Shown here: in pieces, positions 36,269 through 51,830 of the stretch
Numbering within the stretch: the first letter of the stretch is position 1
Layout: each line of letters begins with the position of its first letter
Origin: Scylla paramamosain
Lineage: Eukaryota; Arthropoda; Malacostraca; Decapoda; Portunidae
Assembly: GCF_035594125.1 (NCBI RefSeq)
Contig: NC_087156.1
Span: 12,792,806-12,856,805 of the forward strand
Length of the DNA: 64,000 bases
Direction of reading: 5' to 3'
Notes under the pieces: model-generated
The model's input: the letters and a program-made list of their open reading frames with translations, nothing else
Database searches by the model: none
What the model was told of the DNA's origin: nothing
Translations under genes and position numbers: made by a program

Positions 36269-39200
36269 TTGCTGTTAAATATTTTTGAGCTCCTTATATA
36301 CCAAAACGCTAAAACGAATGCAAAAAATCCTTAATCGAGAAACACAATAACATTACAAAAAACATGTTTTTTTGAGTGTTTTTGATCATGTTACCTATAA
36401 AAAAAACTTAAATACATGCAAAGAATCCTATGTTTGGGAAACTAAAGGACATTACGAGAAACATGTATTATAAATGTTTTTAAGTTACTTAAATACCAAA
36501 AAGCTAAAACCTACAAATAACACTCTTTATAAAGAAACACAAAAATAAATAAATAAGTAAAAATAAATAAATAAAAGAAAAGAAAATATTTTTTTTTTTT
36601 TTTTTTTTGTTATTTATCTTCAAAGGTACCGAGATGCCAAAATTCCGTTAAAATTCAGGGAAATTATGTGGATAAAAGAATATTATCGAAAAAGTTAATT
36701 TTAGCTTTTTTTTCCGACTGTTATGTACGAAACCCTAAAGTGCATGCAAAGCAATCTATATAGGGAAATTAAACGACTTTACAAACTATCTCTTGAGTGT
36801 TTTTCAGCATGTTAGGCACCAAAACGATAAATAATACGGAAGTCACTATATATGGGAATCCAAAACAAAATTACTGAAAACGTGTCTTTTCAGTGTTATA
36901 CGTAAAAAACTCTAAATCGGATGAAAACAGACCAATATGAATAGAATAAAATTACCAAAAAGGTATATTTTAAGTATTTTTGAGCTTCTGACCAACAAAA
37001 AAAAAAAACGTGAAAATGGATGCAAAGCACTCTATATTGGGAAATAAAAAGACATTACGAGAAACGTGTATAATGAGTATTTTATAGTTTCACAAGAATC
37101 ACGAAGCAAAAAACGCAAAAACTAGTGTATATGGAGAAGTTTCTTAGATACCAAAATGCTGAAACTCATGAATAACACTCTTAATTAAGAAACAGAATAT
37201 CATTACTAAATGCGTGTATTTTGAGTGTTTTTCACATTCTTAGTTACTACAACCCCAAATTGCATGCGAAACTAGCTTTATGTGGAAAAAAAAAATGACA
37301 TTACCAGAAAAGTATCTTTTGAGGGTTTTTGAGAGAGTTAGGCAATAAAGCATTATAAAGGAGGGCAATCACATTACATGGGAATAAAACAAACTTTTAA
37401 GTGTTTTTTAACTCCTTATATACCAAAACGCTAAAACACATGCAAAACACCCTTTATGGAGAAACAGATTAACATTACCGAAAACTTTTATTTTGAGTTT
37501 GTTTGATCATGTTACCTTTAAAAACGCTTAAATACATGCAAAGAAGCCTATGTCTGGGAAACGAAAGGACATTATGAGAAACGTGTATTATGTGTGTTTT
37601 TAAGTTCCATAAGTACCAAAAAGCTAAAACCTCTTTATACAGAAAAAAATAAAGATATAATAAAAAAATAGGATTCTTTTTCTTTTTGTTATTCTTCTTC
37701 ATAGGTACTGAGATGCCAAAATTCTGGGAAAAATCAGGAAAATTATGTGTAAAAAGAACATTATCGAAAAAGTTAATTTTAGTTTTTTTTTTTCGGACTG
37801 TTATGTACCAAACCATGAAGTGCGTGCAAAGCCAACTATATGGGGAAATTAAACGACTTTACGAGAAACCTGTCTTTTGTGGTTTTTTCTCTTTCTCTAT
37901 TGGTTAACAAACGAGAAACAAATATAATGAATGTTTTATAGATTCTCAAGAATCACAAAGCAAAAAACGCAAAAACTCATATATATGGAGAAGTTTCTTA
38001 GATACCAAAATGCTGAAACTCCTGAATAACACTCTAAATTGAGAAACAGAACCTTACCAAATGCGTGTATTTTGAGTGTTTTTCACATTCTTAGTTATCA
38101 AAATAACAAAATTTTATGTGGAAGTAGCTTTATGTGGGAAAAAAAAAAGACTTTACCAGAAAAGTGTCTTTTAAGTGTTTTTTTTTTTTAGCATGATAGG
38201 CAATAAAGCACTAAAAAGCAGGGCAATCACATTACATGGGAATGAAACTAACTTTTACTAACAACTTGCCTTTAAGTGTTTTTGAGCTCCTTATATTCCA
38301 AAACGCTAAAACGAATGCAAAACATTCTTTATGGAAAAAGAGAATAACATTACAAAAAACATGTATTTTGAGTGTTTTTGATCATGTTACCTATAAAAAT
38401 TCTTAAATACATGCAAAGAACCTTATGTTTGGGAAATTAAAGGGCATTTTGAGAAACATGTATTACGAGTGTTTTTAAGTTCTTTAAGTACCATTTAGCT
38501 AAAACCCATAAATAACACTGTTTATAGAAAAAAAATAAATAAATGAATAAAAAGATAGGAATTTATTTATTTTTTTGTTATTCATCTTCATAGGTACCAA
38601 GATGCCAAAATTCTGGCAAAATTCAGGAAAATTATGTGAAAAAAGAAAATTATGAAAAAAATTTAATTTTAGCTTTTTTTTCGGACTGTTATGTACCAAA
38701 CCCTAAAGTGCATGCAAAGCCACCTATATGAGGAAATTAAGCGACTTTACGAGAAACCTGTCTTTTGAGTGTTTTTCAGCATGTTAGGCACCAAAACGAT
38801 ATATAATATGGAAGTCACTCAATATGGAAATCCATCAAAAAATTACTGAAAAAGTGTCTTTTCAGTTTTTTACGTAAAAAAGCGCTAAAACGGATGCAAA
38901 ACAATGAATATGAAGAAATTGAATAACATTACCAAAAAAAGTATATTTTCAGTGTTTTGAGCTTCTTATCTACAAAAAACGCGAAAATAGATAGCAAGCA
39001 CTCTATACTGAGATACAAAAGGACATTACAAGAAACTTGCATAATGAGTGTTTTATAGTTTCACAAGAACCACAAGGCAAAAAACGCAAAAACTCGTGTA
39101 TAGGGATAAGTTTCTTAGATACCAAAATGCTGAAACTGAGGAAAAACACTCTTAATTGAGAATACAGAACAACCTTACGATATGCGTGTATTTTGACTGT

Positions 39201-39383
39201 TTTTCACATTATTAGTTACCAAAACCCCAAATTGCATGAAAAACTAGCTTTATGTGGTAAAAAAATGACATTACCAAAAAAGTGTCTTTTGAGTGTTTTT
39301 GTGCGTGTTAGGCAATAAAGCACTTAAAAGGAGGGCAATCACATTACATGGAAATAAAACCATCTTTTACCAAGAACTTGCCT
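36263..39383 (+). repeat. Leader segment, second copy
   Basis: This is a near-identical copy of 3532-6653 with landmarks near 36625, 37704 and 38593. It includes the shortened 889-bp HOR. Differences are scattered substitutions and A/T-run length changes. It leads into S4 just as the first copy leads into S1. Confidence 0.87.
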
Positions 39384-42300
39384 TTAAGTGTTTTTGAGCT
39401 CCTTATATACCAAAACGCTAAAACGCGTGCAAAACATCCATTATGGAGAAACAGAATATCATTACCAAAAACATGTATTTTGAGACTTTTGATCATGTTA
39501 CTTCTAATAACGCTTTAATAAATGCAAAAAACCCTATGTCTGGGAAACGAAAGGACATTAGGAGAAACGTGTATTATGAGTCTTTTTAAGTTCCATAAGT
39601 ACTAAAAAGCTAAAACCTCTTTATAGAGAAGAAAAAAAGTAAATAAATAAATAAGGGTTTTTTTTTCGTTATTCATCTTCATAGGTACCAATATCACAAA
39701 ATTCTGGCAAAATTCTGGGAAATTATATGGAAAAAGAACATTATCAAAAGAGTTAATTTTAGCTTTATTTTTTCGGACTGTTATGCACAAAACCCTAAAG
39801 TGCATGCAAAGCCAACTATATGGGGAAATTAAACGTCTTTACGAGAAACCTGTGTTTCGTGTTTTTCAGCATGTTAGTCACCAAAACAATTAACAATATG
39901 GAATTCATTCTATTTTGGAATCCAAAACAAATTACTGAAAACGTGTCTTCCGTGTTTTAAGTAGAAAAATGCTAAAACGGATGCAAACCAGCCAACATGA
40001 AAAAATAGAATAAGATTACCAAAATGTATATTTTGAGTATTTTTGAGCTTTAAAAAAAAAAAAAAAAAAAAACGCGAAAATGGATTGAAAGCTCTCTATA
40101 TTGGTTAACAAAAGGACATTACGAGAAACGTGTATAATGAGTGTTTTATAAATTCTCAAGAAGCAAAAGGCAAAAAACGCAAAAACACATATATATGGAG
40201 AAGTTTCTTAGATACCAAAATGGTGAAACTCCTGAATAACAACACTATTAATTGAGAAAGATAACAACCTTACCAATTGCGCGTATTTTGAGTTTTTTCC
40301 ACATTCTTAGTTACCAAAACCCGAAATTGCATGTGAAAGTTTATATGGGAAAAAAAAAAATGACACTACCAGAAAAATGTCTTTTAAGTTTTTCTTTTTA
40401 GTATAATAGGCAATAAAGCACTAAAAAGCAGGGCAATCACATTACATGGGAATAAAATCAACTTTTACCAAGTGTTTTTTTCTGTTTTCGAGCTTCTTAT
40501 ATACCAAAACGCTCAAACGCATGCAAAACACTCTTTATTTAGAAACAGAATAACATTACCAAAAAACATGTATTTTGAGTGTTTTTGATCATGTTACCTA
40601 TGAAAACGCTTAAGTACATGCAAAGAATCTTATGTTTAGGAAACGAAAGGACATTTCGAGAAACGTGTATTATGAGTGTTTTTAATTTCTTTAAGTATCA
40701 AAAAGCTAAAACCCACAAATAACACTCTTTATAGAGAAAAAATAAAAAAATAAATAAAAAAAAGGGTTTTTTTTATTCATCTTTATAGGTACCGAGATAC
40801 TAAAATTCTGCCAAATTACAGGGAAATTATATGAAAAAAGAACATTTTGAAAAAGAGTTAATTTTAGCTTGTTTTTCGGACTGTTATGTACTAAACCCTA
40901 AAGTGCATGCAAAGCCACCTATATGGGGAAATTAAACGACCTTACTAGAAACCTGTCTTTTGTGGTTTTTTTTCAGCATGTTAGGCATGAAAACGATAAA
41001 TAATATGGAAGTCACTAAATGTGGGAATCCATCACAAAATTACTGAAAAAGTGTCTTTTCAGTGTTTTACGTAAAAAAACGCTAAATTGGATGCAAACCA
41101 ACGAATATGGAGAAATAGAATAACATTACCAAAAAGGTATATTTTGAGTGTTTTTGAGCTTCTTACCTTAAAAAAAAAACGCTAAAATGGATGGAAAGCA
41201 CTCTATCTTGGGATACAAAAGGACATTACGAGAAACGTGTATAATGAGTGTTTTATAGTTTCACAACAGCAACAAAGCAAAAATCGCAAAACTCGGTGTA
41301 TATGGAGAAGTTTCTTAGATATCAAAATGCTAAAACTCAGAAATAACACTCTTAATTAAGAATACAGAACAACCTTACCAAATGCATGTATTTTGAGTGC
41401 TTTTCACATTCTTAGTTACCAAAACCAAAAATTGCATGCGAAACTAGCTTTATGTGGGGAAAAAAATGACATTACCAAAAAAGTGTCTTTTGAGTGTTTT
41501 GGAGCGTGATAGGCAGTAAAGCACTAAAAAGGAGGGCAATCACATTATATGGGAATAAAACCAACTTTTACCAAGAACTTGCCTTTACGTGTTTTTGATA
41601 TTCTTACATACTAAAACGCAAAACGCTTGCAAAACACCCTTTATGAAGAAACAGAATAACATTACCAGAAACATTTATTGAGAGTGTTTTTGATCATGTT
41701 ACCTATAAAAATGCCTAAATACATGCAAAGAACCCTATGTTTGGAAAATGAAAAGACATTACGAAAATCGTGTATTATGAGTGTTTTTAAGTTCCTTAAG
41801 TACCAAAAAGCAAAAACCCACAAATAACTCTTTATAGAGAGAAAAAAAATTTTGTTATTCATCTTCATAGAAACCGAGATGCCAAAATTCTGGCAAAATT
41901 CATGTAAATTTTGTGAAAAAAAAATCATTATAAAAAAATAATTTTAGCTTTTTTCCGGAGTTATGTACAAACTCTGAAGTGCATGCAAATCCACCTATAT
42001 GGGGAAATTACACGACTTTACCAGAAACCTGTCTTTTGAGTATTTTTAAGCAATCTGAACAATATTACTTAAAACATGTCTTTTCAGTGATTTACGTAGA
42101 AAAACGCTAAAACGGATGCAAACCAACCAATATGAAGAAATAGAATAACATTACCAAAAAGATATATTTTGACGTGTTTTTGAGCTTGTTACCTATAAAA
42201 AATGCAAAAATGGATGGAAAGCACTTTATATTGGCAAAGAAGAGGACATTATGAGAAACGTGTATGAGTATTTTATAGTTTGAGAAGAACCACAAGGTAA

Positions 42301-45300
42301 AATACTCAAAAACTCGTGTACATAAAGAAGTTTCTTACATACCAAAAAGCTGAAACTCATCAATAACACTTTTAATTTTGAAACAGAAATACCTTACCAA
42401 ATGTGTTTATTAGAAAAAATTTCTTACATACCAAAATGCTGAAACTCATGAATAACACTTTTAATTAAGAAATAGAAAAACCTTACTAAATGCCTGTATT
42501 TTGAGTTTTTTTTCACATTCTTAGCAAAACCCCAAATTCCATGCAAAACTAGCTTTATGTGGAAAAAAAATGATATTACCAGAAAAGTGTCTTTTGAGTG
42601 TTTATCACCCTGTTAGGCAATAAATCACTAAAAAGCAGGGGAATCACATTACATGGGAATAATAACAACTTTTACCAAGAACTTGCCTTTAAGTGTTTTT
42701 GAGCTAATTACATACGAAAACGGTAAAACGCATGCAAAATACATTTTATGGAGAAAGAAAATAAAATTACCAAAAACATATAATTTGAGTGGTTTTGATC
42801 ATGTTATCTATAAAAACGCTTAAATACATGCAAAAAACCTTATGGTTAAGAAACGAAAGGACATTACGAGAAATGTGTATTATAAGTGTTTTTAAGTTCC
42901 TTAAGTACCAAAAAGCAAAAACCCACAAATAACACTCTTTACAAAAAAAAGTAAGAAAATAAAAAAATAGGATTTTTTATTTTGTTATTCATCTTCATAA
43001 ATACCGAGATGCCAAAATTCTGGGAAAATTCAGGGCTATTATATGTTAAAACAAAAATGATCAAAAAAGTAAATTTTAGCTTTTTTTTCGGAGTGTTATG
43101 TACCAAACCCTAAAGTGCATCCAAAGACTCCTATATGAGGAAATTAAACGACCTTACCAGAAATCTGTTTTTTGAGTGTTTTTCAGCATGTTACGCACCA
43201 AAACGATAAATAATAAGGAACTCACTCTATATGAGAATCCAAAATAAAATTACTGAAAACGTGTTTTTTTTTTCTTTTACGTAGAAAAACGCTAAAACGG
43301 ATGCAAACCTACCAATATCAAGAAATAGAAAAACATTACCAAAAAGATATATTTTGAGTGTTTTTGAGCTTGTTACCTATAAAAAACGCGAAAGTTGATG
43401 CAAAGCACTTTTTATTAGAAAACAAAAGGACTTTGCAAGAAAAGTGTATAATGAGTTTTTTATAGTTCAAAAGAACCAAAAGGCAAAAAACAGAAAAACT
43501 CGTGTATATGGAGAAGGTTCCTAGATACCAAAAATCTGAAACTTATAACACTCTTAATTGAGAAACAGAACAACCTTACTAAATGCGTGTATTTTGAGTG
43601 CTTTTCACATTCTTAGTTACCAAAACTCCAAATTGCATGCGAAACTACCTTTATGTGAGAAAAAAATGACATTACCAGAAAAGTGTCTTTTAAGTGTTTT
43701 TGAGCGTGATAAGCAATAAAGCACTAAAAAGCAGGGCAATCATATTACACTGGAATAACACCAATTTATACCAAAAACTTGCCTTTAAGTGTTTTTGAGG
43801 TAATTGTATACCAAACCGCTAAAACTTATAGAAAAACAAACTTTATGGAGAAACACAACAACATTACCAAAAACATGTATTTTGAGTGTTTTTGATATTG
43901 TTATCTATAAAAACGCTTAATTACATGCAAAGAACATTATGTTTGGGAAACAAAAGGATATTACGAGAAACGTGTATTATGAGTGTTTTTTAAGTTCCTT
44001 AAGTACCAAAAAGCTAATACCCACAAATAACACTCTTTATTTAGAAAATAAAAAAAAACAGAAATATAAAAAAAATATAATTTCCGGTTTTTTTTCCGAC
44101 TGTTATGTACCAAAGCTTAAAATGCATGCAAAGACTCCTATATGAGGAAATTAAACGACCTTACCAGAAATATGTGTTTTGAGTATTTTTTAGCATGTTA
44201 GGCACCAAAACGATAAATAATAAAGAACACACTCTATATGGGAATCCAAAAAAAAACTACTGAAAACGTGTCTTCTTAGTGTTTTACGTAGAAAAACGCT
44301 GAAACGGTTGCAAAGCAACCAATGTCCAGAAACAGAAAAACTTTACTAAAAAGGTATATTTTGAGTGTTTTTGAGTTTGTTACCTACAAAATACGCGAAA
44401 ATTGATGCAAAGCACTCTATACTGGGAAACAAAACGACATTGCAAGAAAAGTGTATAATGAGTGTTTTATAGTTCAAAAGAACCACAAGGCAAAAAAAAC
44501 GCAAAATGTCGTGTATATGGAGAGGTTTCCTAGATTCAAAAATGCTAAAACTCATGTATAACACTCCTAATTAAGAAACAGAACAGCCTTAATAAATCCG
44601 TGCATTTTGAGTGCTTTTCACATTCTTAGCAAAACCCCAAATTGCATGCTAAAATAGATTTATGGGAAAAAAAAGACTTTACCACAAAAGTGTCTTTTGA
44701 ATGTTTTTGAGCGTGATAGAAAATAAAGCACTAAAAGGGAGGGCAATCACATTACATTTAAGGAAAACGAATTTTTACCAAGAATTTGCATTTATGTGTT
44801 TTTGAGCACCTTATATACCAAAACACTAAAACGCATGCAAAACACTCTTTATGGTGAAACAGAATAACATTAGCAAAATCATGTATTTTGAGTGTTTTTG
44901 ATCATGTTACCAATAAAAACGCTTAAATAAATGCAAACAACATTATTTTTGGGAAACAAAATTAGATTACGAGAAACGAGTATTATGAGTTTTTTTTTAA
45001 GTTCATTAATTACCAAAAAGCTAAAAGCCACAAATAACACTCTTTTTTATAGAAACAATAAATAAATAAAAAAAAATACAATATTTTTTTTCTTTCTTAT
45101 TCATCTTCACAGGTACCGAAATGACAAAATTCGGGCAAATTTCAGGAAATTATGTGAAATAAAAACATTATCAAAAAAGATAAATATAGCTTTTTTTTCC
45201 GAACTGTTATGTACCAAACCCCTAAAGTGCATGCAAAGCCACCTACATGGGGAAATTAAACGTCTTTGCCAGAAATCGATCATATGAGTGTTTTTCAGCA

Positions 45301-47242
45301 TGTTAGGAACCAACACGATAAATAACATGGAAGTCAATCTATATGGGAATCCAAAACAAAATTACTAAAAACGTGTCTTTTCGGTGTTTTATGTAGAAAA
45401 ACGCTAAAACGGATGTAAACCAACATATATGAAGAAATAAAATAACATTGACAAAAAGGTATATTTTAAGTGTTTTTGAAATTGTTACCTACGAAAAACG
45501 CGAAAATGGATGGAAAGCACTCTATATTGGGAAGCAAAAGGACATTACGAGAAACGTGTATAATGAGTGTTTTATAGTTTCACAAGAACTACAAGGCAAA
45601 AAACGCAAAAACTCGTGTATATTAAGAAGTTTCTTACCTTCCAAAATGCTGTAACTCTGCAACAAACAGAACAATCTTACTAAATGCATGTATTTTGAGT
45701 GCTTTTCACATCCTTAGTTACCAAAACCCCCAATTGCATGCGAAACCAGCTTTTTGTGGGAAAAAAATGACATTACCAGAAAAATGTCTTTTGAGTGTTT
45801 TTGAGCGTGTTAGGCAATAAAGCACTAAAAAGCAGAGCAATCATATTACATTGGAATAAAACCTTTTTTTAACAAGAACTTGCCTTTAAGTGTATTTGAG
45901 CTTTTTATATACCAAAACACTAAAATGCATGCAAAATACACTTGATGGTGAAACAGAATAACATTACCAAAAACATGTATTTTGAGTGTTTTTGATCATG
46001 TTACTAATAAAAACGCTTAAATATATGCAAAGAACCGTATTTTTGGGAAATGAAACGACATTACGAGAAACGTGTATTATGAGTGTTTTTAAGTTCATTA
46101 AGTACGAAAAAGCTAAAAGCAACAAATTATTATCCTTATTGAGAAAAAAAAAGTAAAAAAATAAAAAAATACGATTTTTTTTTCGTTCTTATTCATCTTC
46201 ATAGGTAACGAGGTGCCAAAATTCGGGCAAAGTTCAGGAAATTATATGAAATAAGAAAATTATCAAAAAAGTTAAATTTAGCTTTTTTTTTTCGGACTGT
46301 TATGTACCAAACACCTAAAGTGCATGCAAAGCCAACTATATGGGGAAATTAAACGTGTTTGCCAGAAAACTGTCTTATGAGTGTTTTTCAGCATGTTAGG
46401 AACGAACATGATAAAACCCTAGGAAGTCAATCTATATGGGAATCCAAAACAAAATTACTGAAAACGTGTCTTTTCGGTGTTTTACGTACAAAACGCTAAA
46501 ACGGATGCAAACTAACCAAAATGAAGAAATAGAATAACACTACCAAAAAGGTATATTTTGAGTGTTTTTGAAATTGTTACCTACAAAAAACGCGAAAATG
46601 GATGGAAAGCACTCCATATTGGGAAGCAAAAGGCACCAAAAAGCATGTTAGGCACCAAAACGATAAATAATATGAAAGTCACTCTATATGGAAATCCAAA
46701 ACAAAATCAGTGGAAACGTGTCTTTTAAAAGATTTACGTTGAAAAACGCTAAAACGGAGGCAAACCAACCAATATGAAAGAATAGAATAACATTACCAGA
46801 AAAGTATATTTTGTGTGTTTTTAAACTTGTTACATAAAAAGAAACTCGAAATGGATGCAAAGCACTCTAAATAAGTAAAAAAAAGGACATAATGAGAAAC
46901 GTGTATAATGAGAGTTTTATAGTTCACCAGAATCACAAGGCAAAAAACGCAAAAACTCGACTGTATGGAGAAGTTCCTAAGATACCAAAATACTGAAACT
47001 CATGAATAACAGAACAACCTTACTAAATGCGTGTATTTTGAGTGTTTTTTTACATTCTTAGTTACCAAAAACCCCAAATTCCATGCGAAATTAGCTTTAT
47101 GTGGGAAAAAAATGACATTACCAGAAAAGTGTCTTTGAGTGTTTTTGAGCGTGTTAGGCAATAAAGCACTAAAAAGCAGGGCAATCACATTACATGGGAA
47201 TAAAACCAACTTTTACGAAGAACATGCCTTTTAGTGTTTTTG

Positions 47243-47552
47243 ACATGCATTTAATAAATTTGCTTTGTTTCTCAATTAAGAGTGTTATTCATGAGTTTCA
47301 GCATTTACACCAGTTTTTGCGTTTTTTGCCTTGTGGATTTTTTTAATTATAAAACATTCATTATACATTTTTCTCGCAATGTTTTCTACGTAAAACACTG
47401 AGAAGACACGTTTTCAGTAATTTTCTTTTGGATTCCCAAATAGAGTGAGTTTCTTATTATTTTGTCGTTTTGGTGCCTAACATGCTGAAAAACACTCAAA
47501 AGACAGATTTCTGGTAACGTCTTTAATTTCCTCATATGGTAGGCTTTGCATG
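47243..47552 (-). repeat. Micro-inversion, S4 copy
   Basis: This is the fourth direct copy, with the same ACATGC and GCATGT edges as the others. Confidence 0.85.
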
Positions 47553-50500
47553 TCTTTTCAGTGTTTTTGAGCGTGTTACGCAATAAAGCACTAAAAGCCA
47601 GGGCAATCACATTACATAGGAATAAAACCAAATTTTACCAAGAACTGGCCTTTAAGTGTTTTTGAGGTCCTTAAATACCAAAACGCTAAAACGCACGCAA
47701 AATACATTTTATGGAGAAACAGAATAACATTACCAAATACATGTATTTTGAGTGTTTTTGGTCATGTTATCTAAAAAAAAACGCTTAAATACATGGAAAG
47801 AACCTTATGTTTGGGAAACGAAAGAACATTACGAGAAACGTGTATTATGAATGATTTTTAAGTTCCTTCAGTACCAAAAAAGCTAAAACCCACAAATAAC
47901 ACTCTTTAGAAAAAAAAAAAATAAATAAAAAAAATAAATAAAAAAATGAAAATTTTTTTTGTTTTTGTTTTTCATTTTCATAGGTACCGAATTGCCAAAA
48001 TTCTACCAAAATTTAGAGAATTTATGTGAAAAAAAGAACATTTTCATGAAAGTTAATTATAGCTTTTTTTTCTGATTGTTATATACCAAAACCTAAAGTG
48101 CATGCAAAGCCACCTATATAGGGAAGTTAAACGACTTTACCAGAAACCTGTGTTTTCAATGTTTTCAGAATGTTAGTCACCAATACGATAAATAATATGA
48201 AAATCAGTCAATATGTGAATCCAAAACAAAATTACTGAAAACGTGTCTTTTCAGTGTTTTACGTAGAAAAACGCTAAAGCGGATACAAACCATCCTATAT
48301 GAAGAAATAGAATAACATTACCAAAAAGATATTTTTTGAGTGTTTTTCAGCTTCTTACCTACAAAAAATGCTAAAATGGATGTAAAGCACTCTAGATTAG
48401 GAAACAAAAGGACATTACGAGAAATGTGTATAATGAGTGTTTTATAGTTTTAGAAGAACCACAAGACAATAAACGCAAAAACTCGTGTATATAGAGAAAT
48501 TTTTACATCCCAAAATGATGAAATGCATGAATAACACTTTTAATCGATAAACAGAACTACCTTACCAAATTGTGTATTTTAAATTTTAAGTGTTTTTCAC
48601 ATTCTTAGTTACAAAAATGCCAAATTACATGCGAAACTAGCTTCATTTGGGAAAAAATAACATTACCAGAAAAGTGTCTTTTGAGTGTTTTTGAGCGTGA
48701 TATGCAACAAAGCACTAAAAAGCAGAACGATCACATTACATGAGAATAAAACCAATTTGTACGAAGAATTTGCCTTTAAGTGTTTTTTAACCCCTTATAT
48801 ACAAAACCGCTAAAACGCATGAAAAAAACAAACTTTATGGAGAAACAGAATAACATTACCAAAAACATGTATTTTCAGTGTTTTGATCATGTTATCTATA
48901 AAAACGCTTAAGTACATGCAAAGAACATTATGTTTGCGAAACAAAAGGACATTACGAGAAACGTGTATTATGAGTGTTTTTATAAGTTCCTTAAGTACCA
49001 AAAAGCTAAAATTCACAAATAACACTCTTTAATTAGAAAATAAAAAATAAAAAATAAAATAAATAGGATTTTTTTTTTTTGTTATTCATCTTCATAGGTA
49101 CCGAGATGCCAAATTTCTGGAAAAATTCAGGGCAATTATGTGATAAAAGAATATTATCAAAAAAGTTATTTTCAGCTTTTTTTTTTTTTGGACTTATGTA
49201 TCAAACCCTAAAGTGCATGCAAAGCCTCCAATATGAGGAAATTTAACGACCTTACCAGAAATCTTTGTTCTGTGTTTTTTAGCATGTTAGGCACCAAAAT
49301 GATAAATAATAAGGATCTCACTCTATATGGGAATCCAAAACAAAGTTAGTAAAAACGTGTCTTCTCACTGTTTTACGTAGAAAAACATGAAAACGGATGC
49401 AAACCAACCATTATCAAGAAATAGAAGAACGTTACCAAAAATGTATATTTTGAGTGTTTTTGAGCTTTTTACCTACAAAAACGCGAAAATTGATGCAAAG
49501 CATTCAAAAGTATCTTTTGAATGTTTTCAGTAATAAAGCACTCAAAAGCAGGACAATCACATAATATTGGAATAAAACCATTTTTTACCAAGAACTTTTC
49601 CTTTAAGTGTTTTTGAGCTTCTTTTATACAAAACTGCTAAAACGCTGGCAAAACACACTTTATGGAGAAACAGAATAACATTACGAAAACCTTGTATTAT
49701 TAGTGTTTTTGATCACGTTATCTATAAAAACGCTTAAATACATACAAAGAAACTTATGTTTGGGAAACGAAAGGGCATTACGAGAAACGTGTATTATGAG
49801 TGTTTTTAATAACCTTAAGTACCAAAAAAGTAAATCCCAGAAATAACACTCATTATTGAGAAAAAAAATAAATAAAAAAAATAAAAAATAAAAAAATAGG
49901 ATTTTTTTTATTTTTTTTTATTTATCTTCATTGGTACCAAAATGCCAAAATTCTGGGAAAATTCAAGGCAATTATATGATAAAAGAAAATTACCAAAAAA
50001 GTTAATTTTAGCATTTTTATATACCAAACCCTAAAGTGCATGCAAAGCCTCCTATATGAGGAAATTAAACGACCTTATCAGAAATCTCTCTTTTGAGTGT
50101 TGTTCAGCATTTTAGGCACCAAAACAATAAATAATAAGGAACTCACTCTATATGGGAATTCAAAACAAAATTACTGAAAACGTCTTCTCAGTGTTTTACG
50201 TAGAAAAACGCTAACACGGATGCAAAAAAAAACAATATAAAGAAATAGAAAAACATTACCAAAAAGGAATATTTTGAGTGTTTTTGAGCTTGTTACCTAT
50301 AAAAAACACGAAAATTGATGCAAAGCACTCTATAATGGAAAAGAAAAGGACATTACATGAAAAGTGTATAATGAGTGTTTTATGGTTCAAAAGAACCATA
50401 AGACAAAATAAGCAAAAACTAGTGTATATGAAGAATTTTCATAGATACCAAAATGCTGAAACTCATGAACAACACTCTTAATTGAGAAACAGAAGAATCT

Positions 50501-50654
50501 TACTAAATGTGTGTATTTTGAGTGCTTTTTACATTCTTAGTTACCAAAACCCCAAATTGCATGCGAAACCAGCTTTATGTGGGAAAAAAATGACACTACC
50601 ATAAAAATGTCTTTTGAGTGTTTTTGAGCGTGTTAGGCAAAGAAACACTTAAAA

Positions 50655-51063
50655 GCAGGGCAATCACATTACATTGGAATAAAACCAATTTTTAATAAGA
50701 ACTTGCCTTTAAGTGTTTTTGAGCTCCTTATATACCAAAACACTAAAACGCATGCAAAATACACTTTATGGTGAAACAGAATAACATTACCAAAAACATG
50801 TATTTTGAGTGTTTTTTATCATATTTCCAATAAAAACGCTTAAATGACATTACCAGAAAAATGTGTTTTAAGTGTTTTTAAGCGTGATATGCAACAAAAC
50901 ACTAAAAAGCAGAAAAATCACAAAACTTGGGTATAAAACCAACTTTTACGAAGAACTTGTCTTTAAGTGTTTTTTTTAACTCCTTACATACCAAAACGCT
51001 GAAACGCATGTAAAACACCCTTTATGGAGAAACAGAATAACAGTACCAAAAATATGTATTTTG
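50655..51063 (+). repeat. Donor segment of the 409-bp duplication
   Basis: This stretch of A, B, partial C, A and B monomers at the end of S4 reappears at 51831-52239. Both copies share private variants such as CACAAAACTTGGG, so this copy rather than the S1 or S2 equivalent is the source. Confidence 0.82.
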
Positions 51064-51112
51064 AGTGTTTTTGATCATGTTTCTTATAAAAATGCTTAAA
51101 TACATGTAAAGA

Positions 51113-51153
51113 ACCCTATGTTTATATTTATGTTTAAACCCTATGTTTAAGTG
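51113..51153 (+). other. S4/S5 super-repeat junction with short filler
   Basis: It is organised like the S1/S2 and S2/S3 junctions, with one base change in the filler (TTTATATTTATG). Confidence 0.78.
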
Positions 51154-51830
51154 TTTTTTAGCTCCTTATATACCAAAACGCTAAAACGCGTGCAAAACAT
51201 CCATTATGGAGAAACAGAATGTCATTACCAAAAACATGTATTTTGAGACTTTTGATCATGTTACTTCTAATAACGCTTTAATAAATGCAAAAAACCCTAT
51301 GTCTGGGAAACGAAAGGACATTAGGAGAAACGTGTATTATGAGTCTTTTTAAGTTCCATAAGTACTAAAAAGTTAAAACCTCTTTATACAGAAGAAAAAA
51401 AGTAAATAAATAAATAAGGTTTTTTTTTCGTTATTCATCTTCATAGGAACCATTATCACAAAATTCTGGCAAAATTCAGGGAAATTACATGCAAAAAGAA
51501 CATTATGAAAAAAGATAATTTTAGCTATATTTTTTTGGACTGTTATGCGCAAAACCCTAAAGTGCATGCAAAGCCAACTATATGGGGAAATTAAACGTCT
51601 TTACGAGAAACCTGTGTTTCTAGTGTTTTTCAGCATGTTAGTCACCAAAACAATTAACAATATGGAATTCATTCTATTTTGGAATCCAAAACAAATTACT
51701 GAAAACGTGTCTTCCGTGTTTTAAGTAGAAAAATGCTAAAACGGATGCAAAGCAGCCAACATGAAAAATAGAAAAAGATTACTAAAATGTATATTTTGAG
51801 TATTTTTGAGCTTTTTAAAACGCGAAAATG

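Larger units (their letters stand above)
39384..51146 (+). repeat. Super-repeat S4, 11.76 kb
   Basis: Landmarks lie near 39684, 40788, 41870, 42999, 45112, 46204, 47983, 49097 and 49933. It shares the 107-bp and 273-bp deletions with S1 but keeps the 470-bp segment and the class A monomer that S1 has lost. It is therefore a sister of S1 that split before those two losses. Near its right end (about 50810) it shares GTGTTTTTTATCATATTT with S2 rather than S1, which hints at conversion between units. Confidence 0.87.
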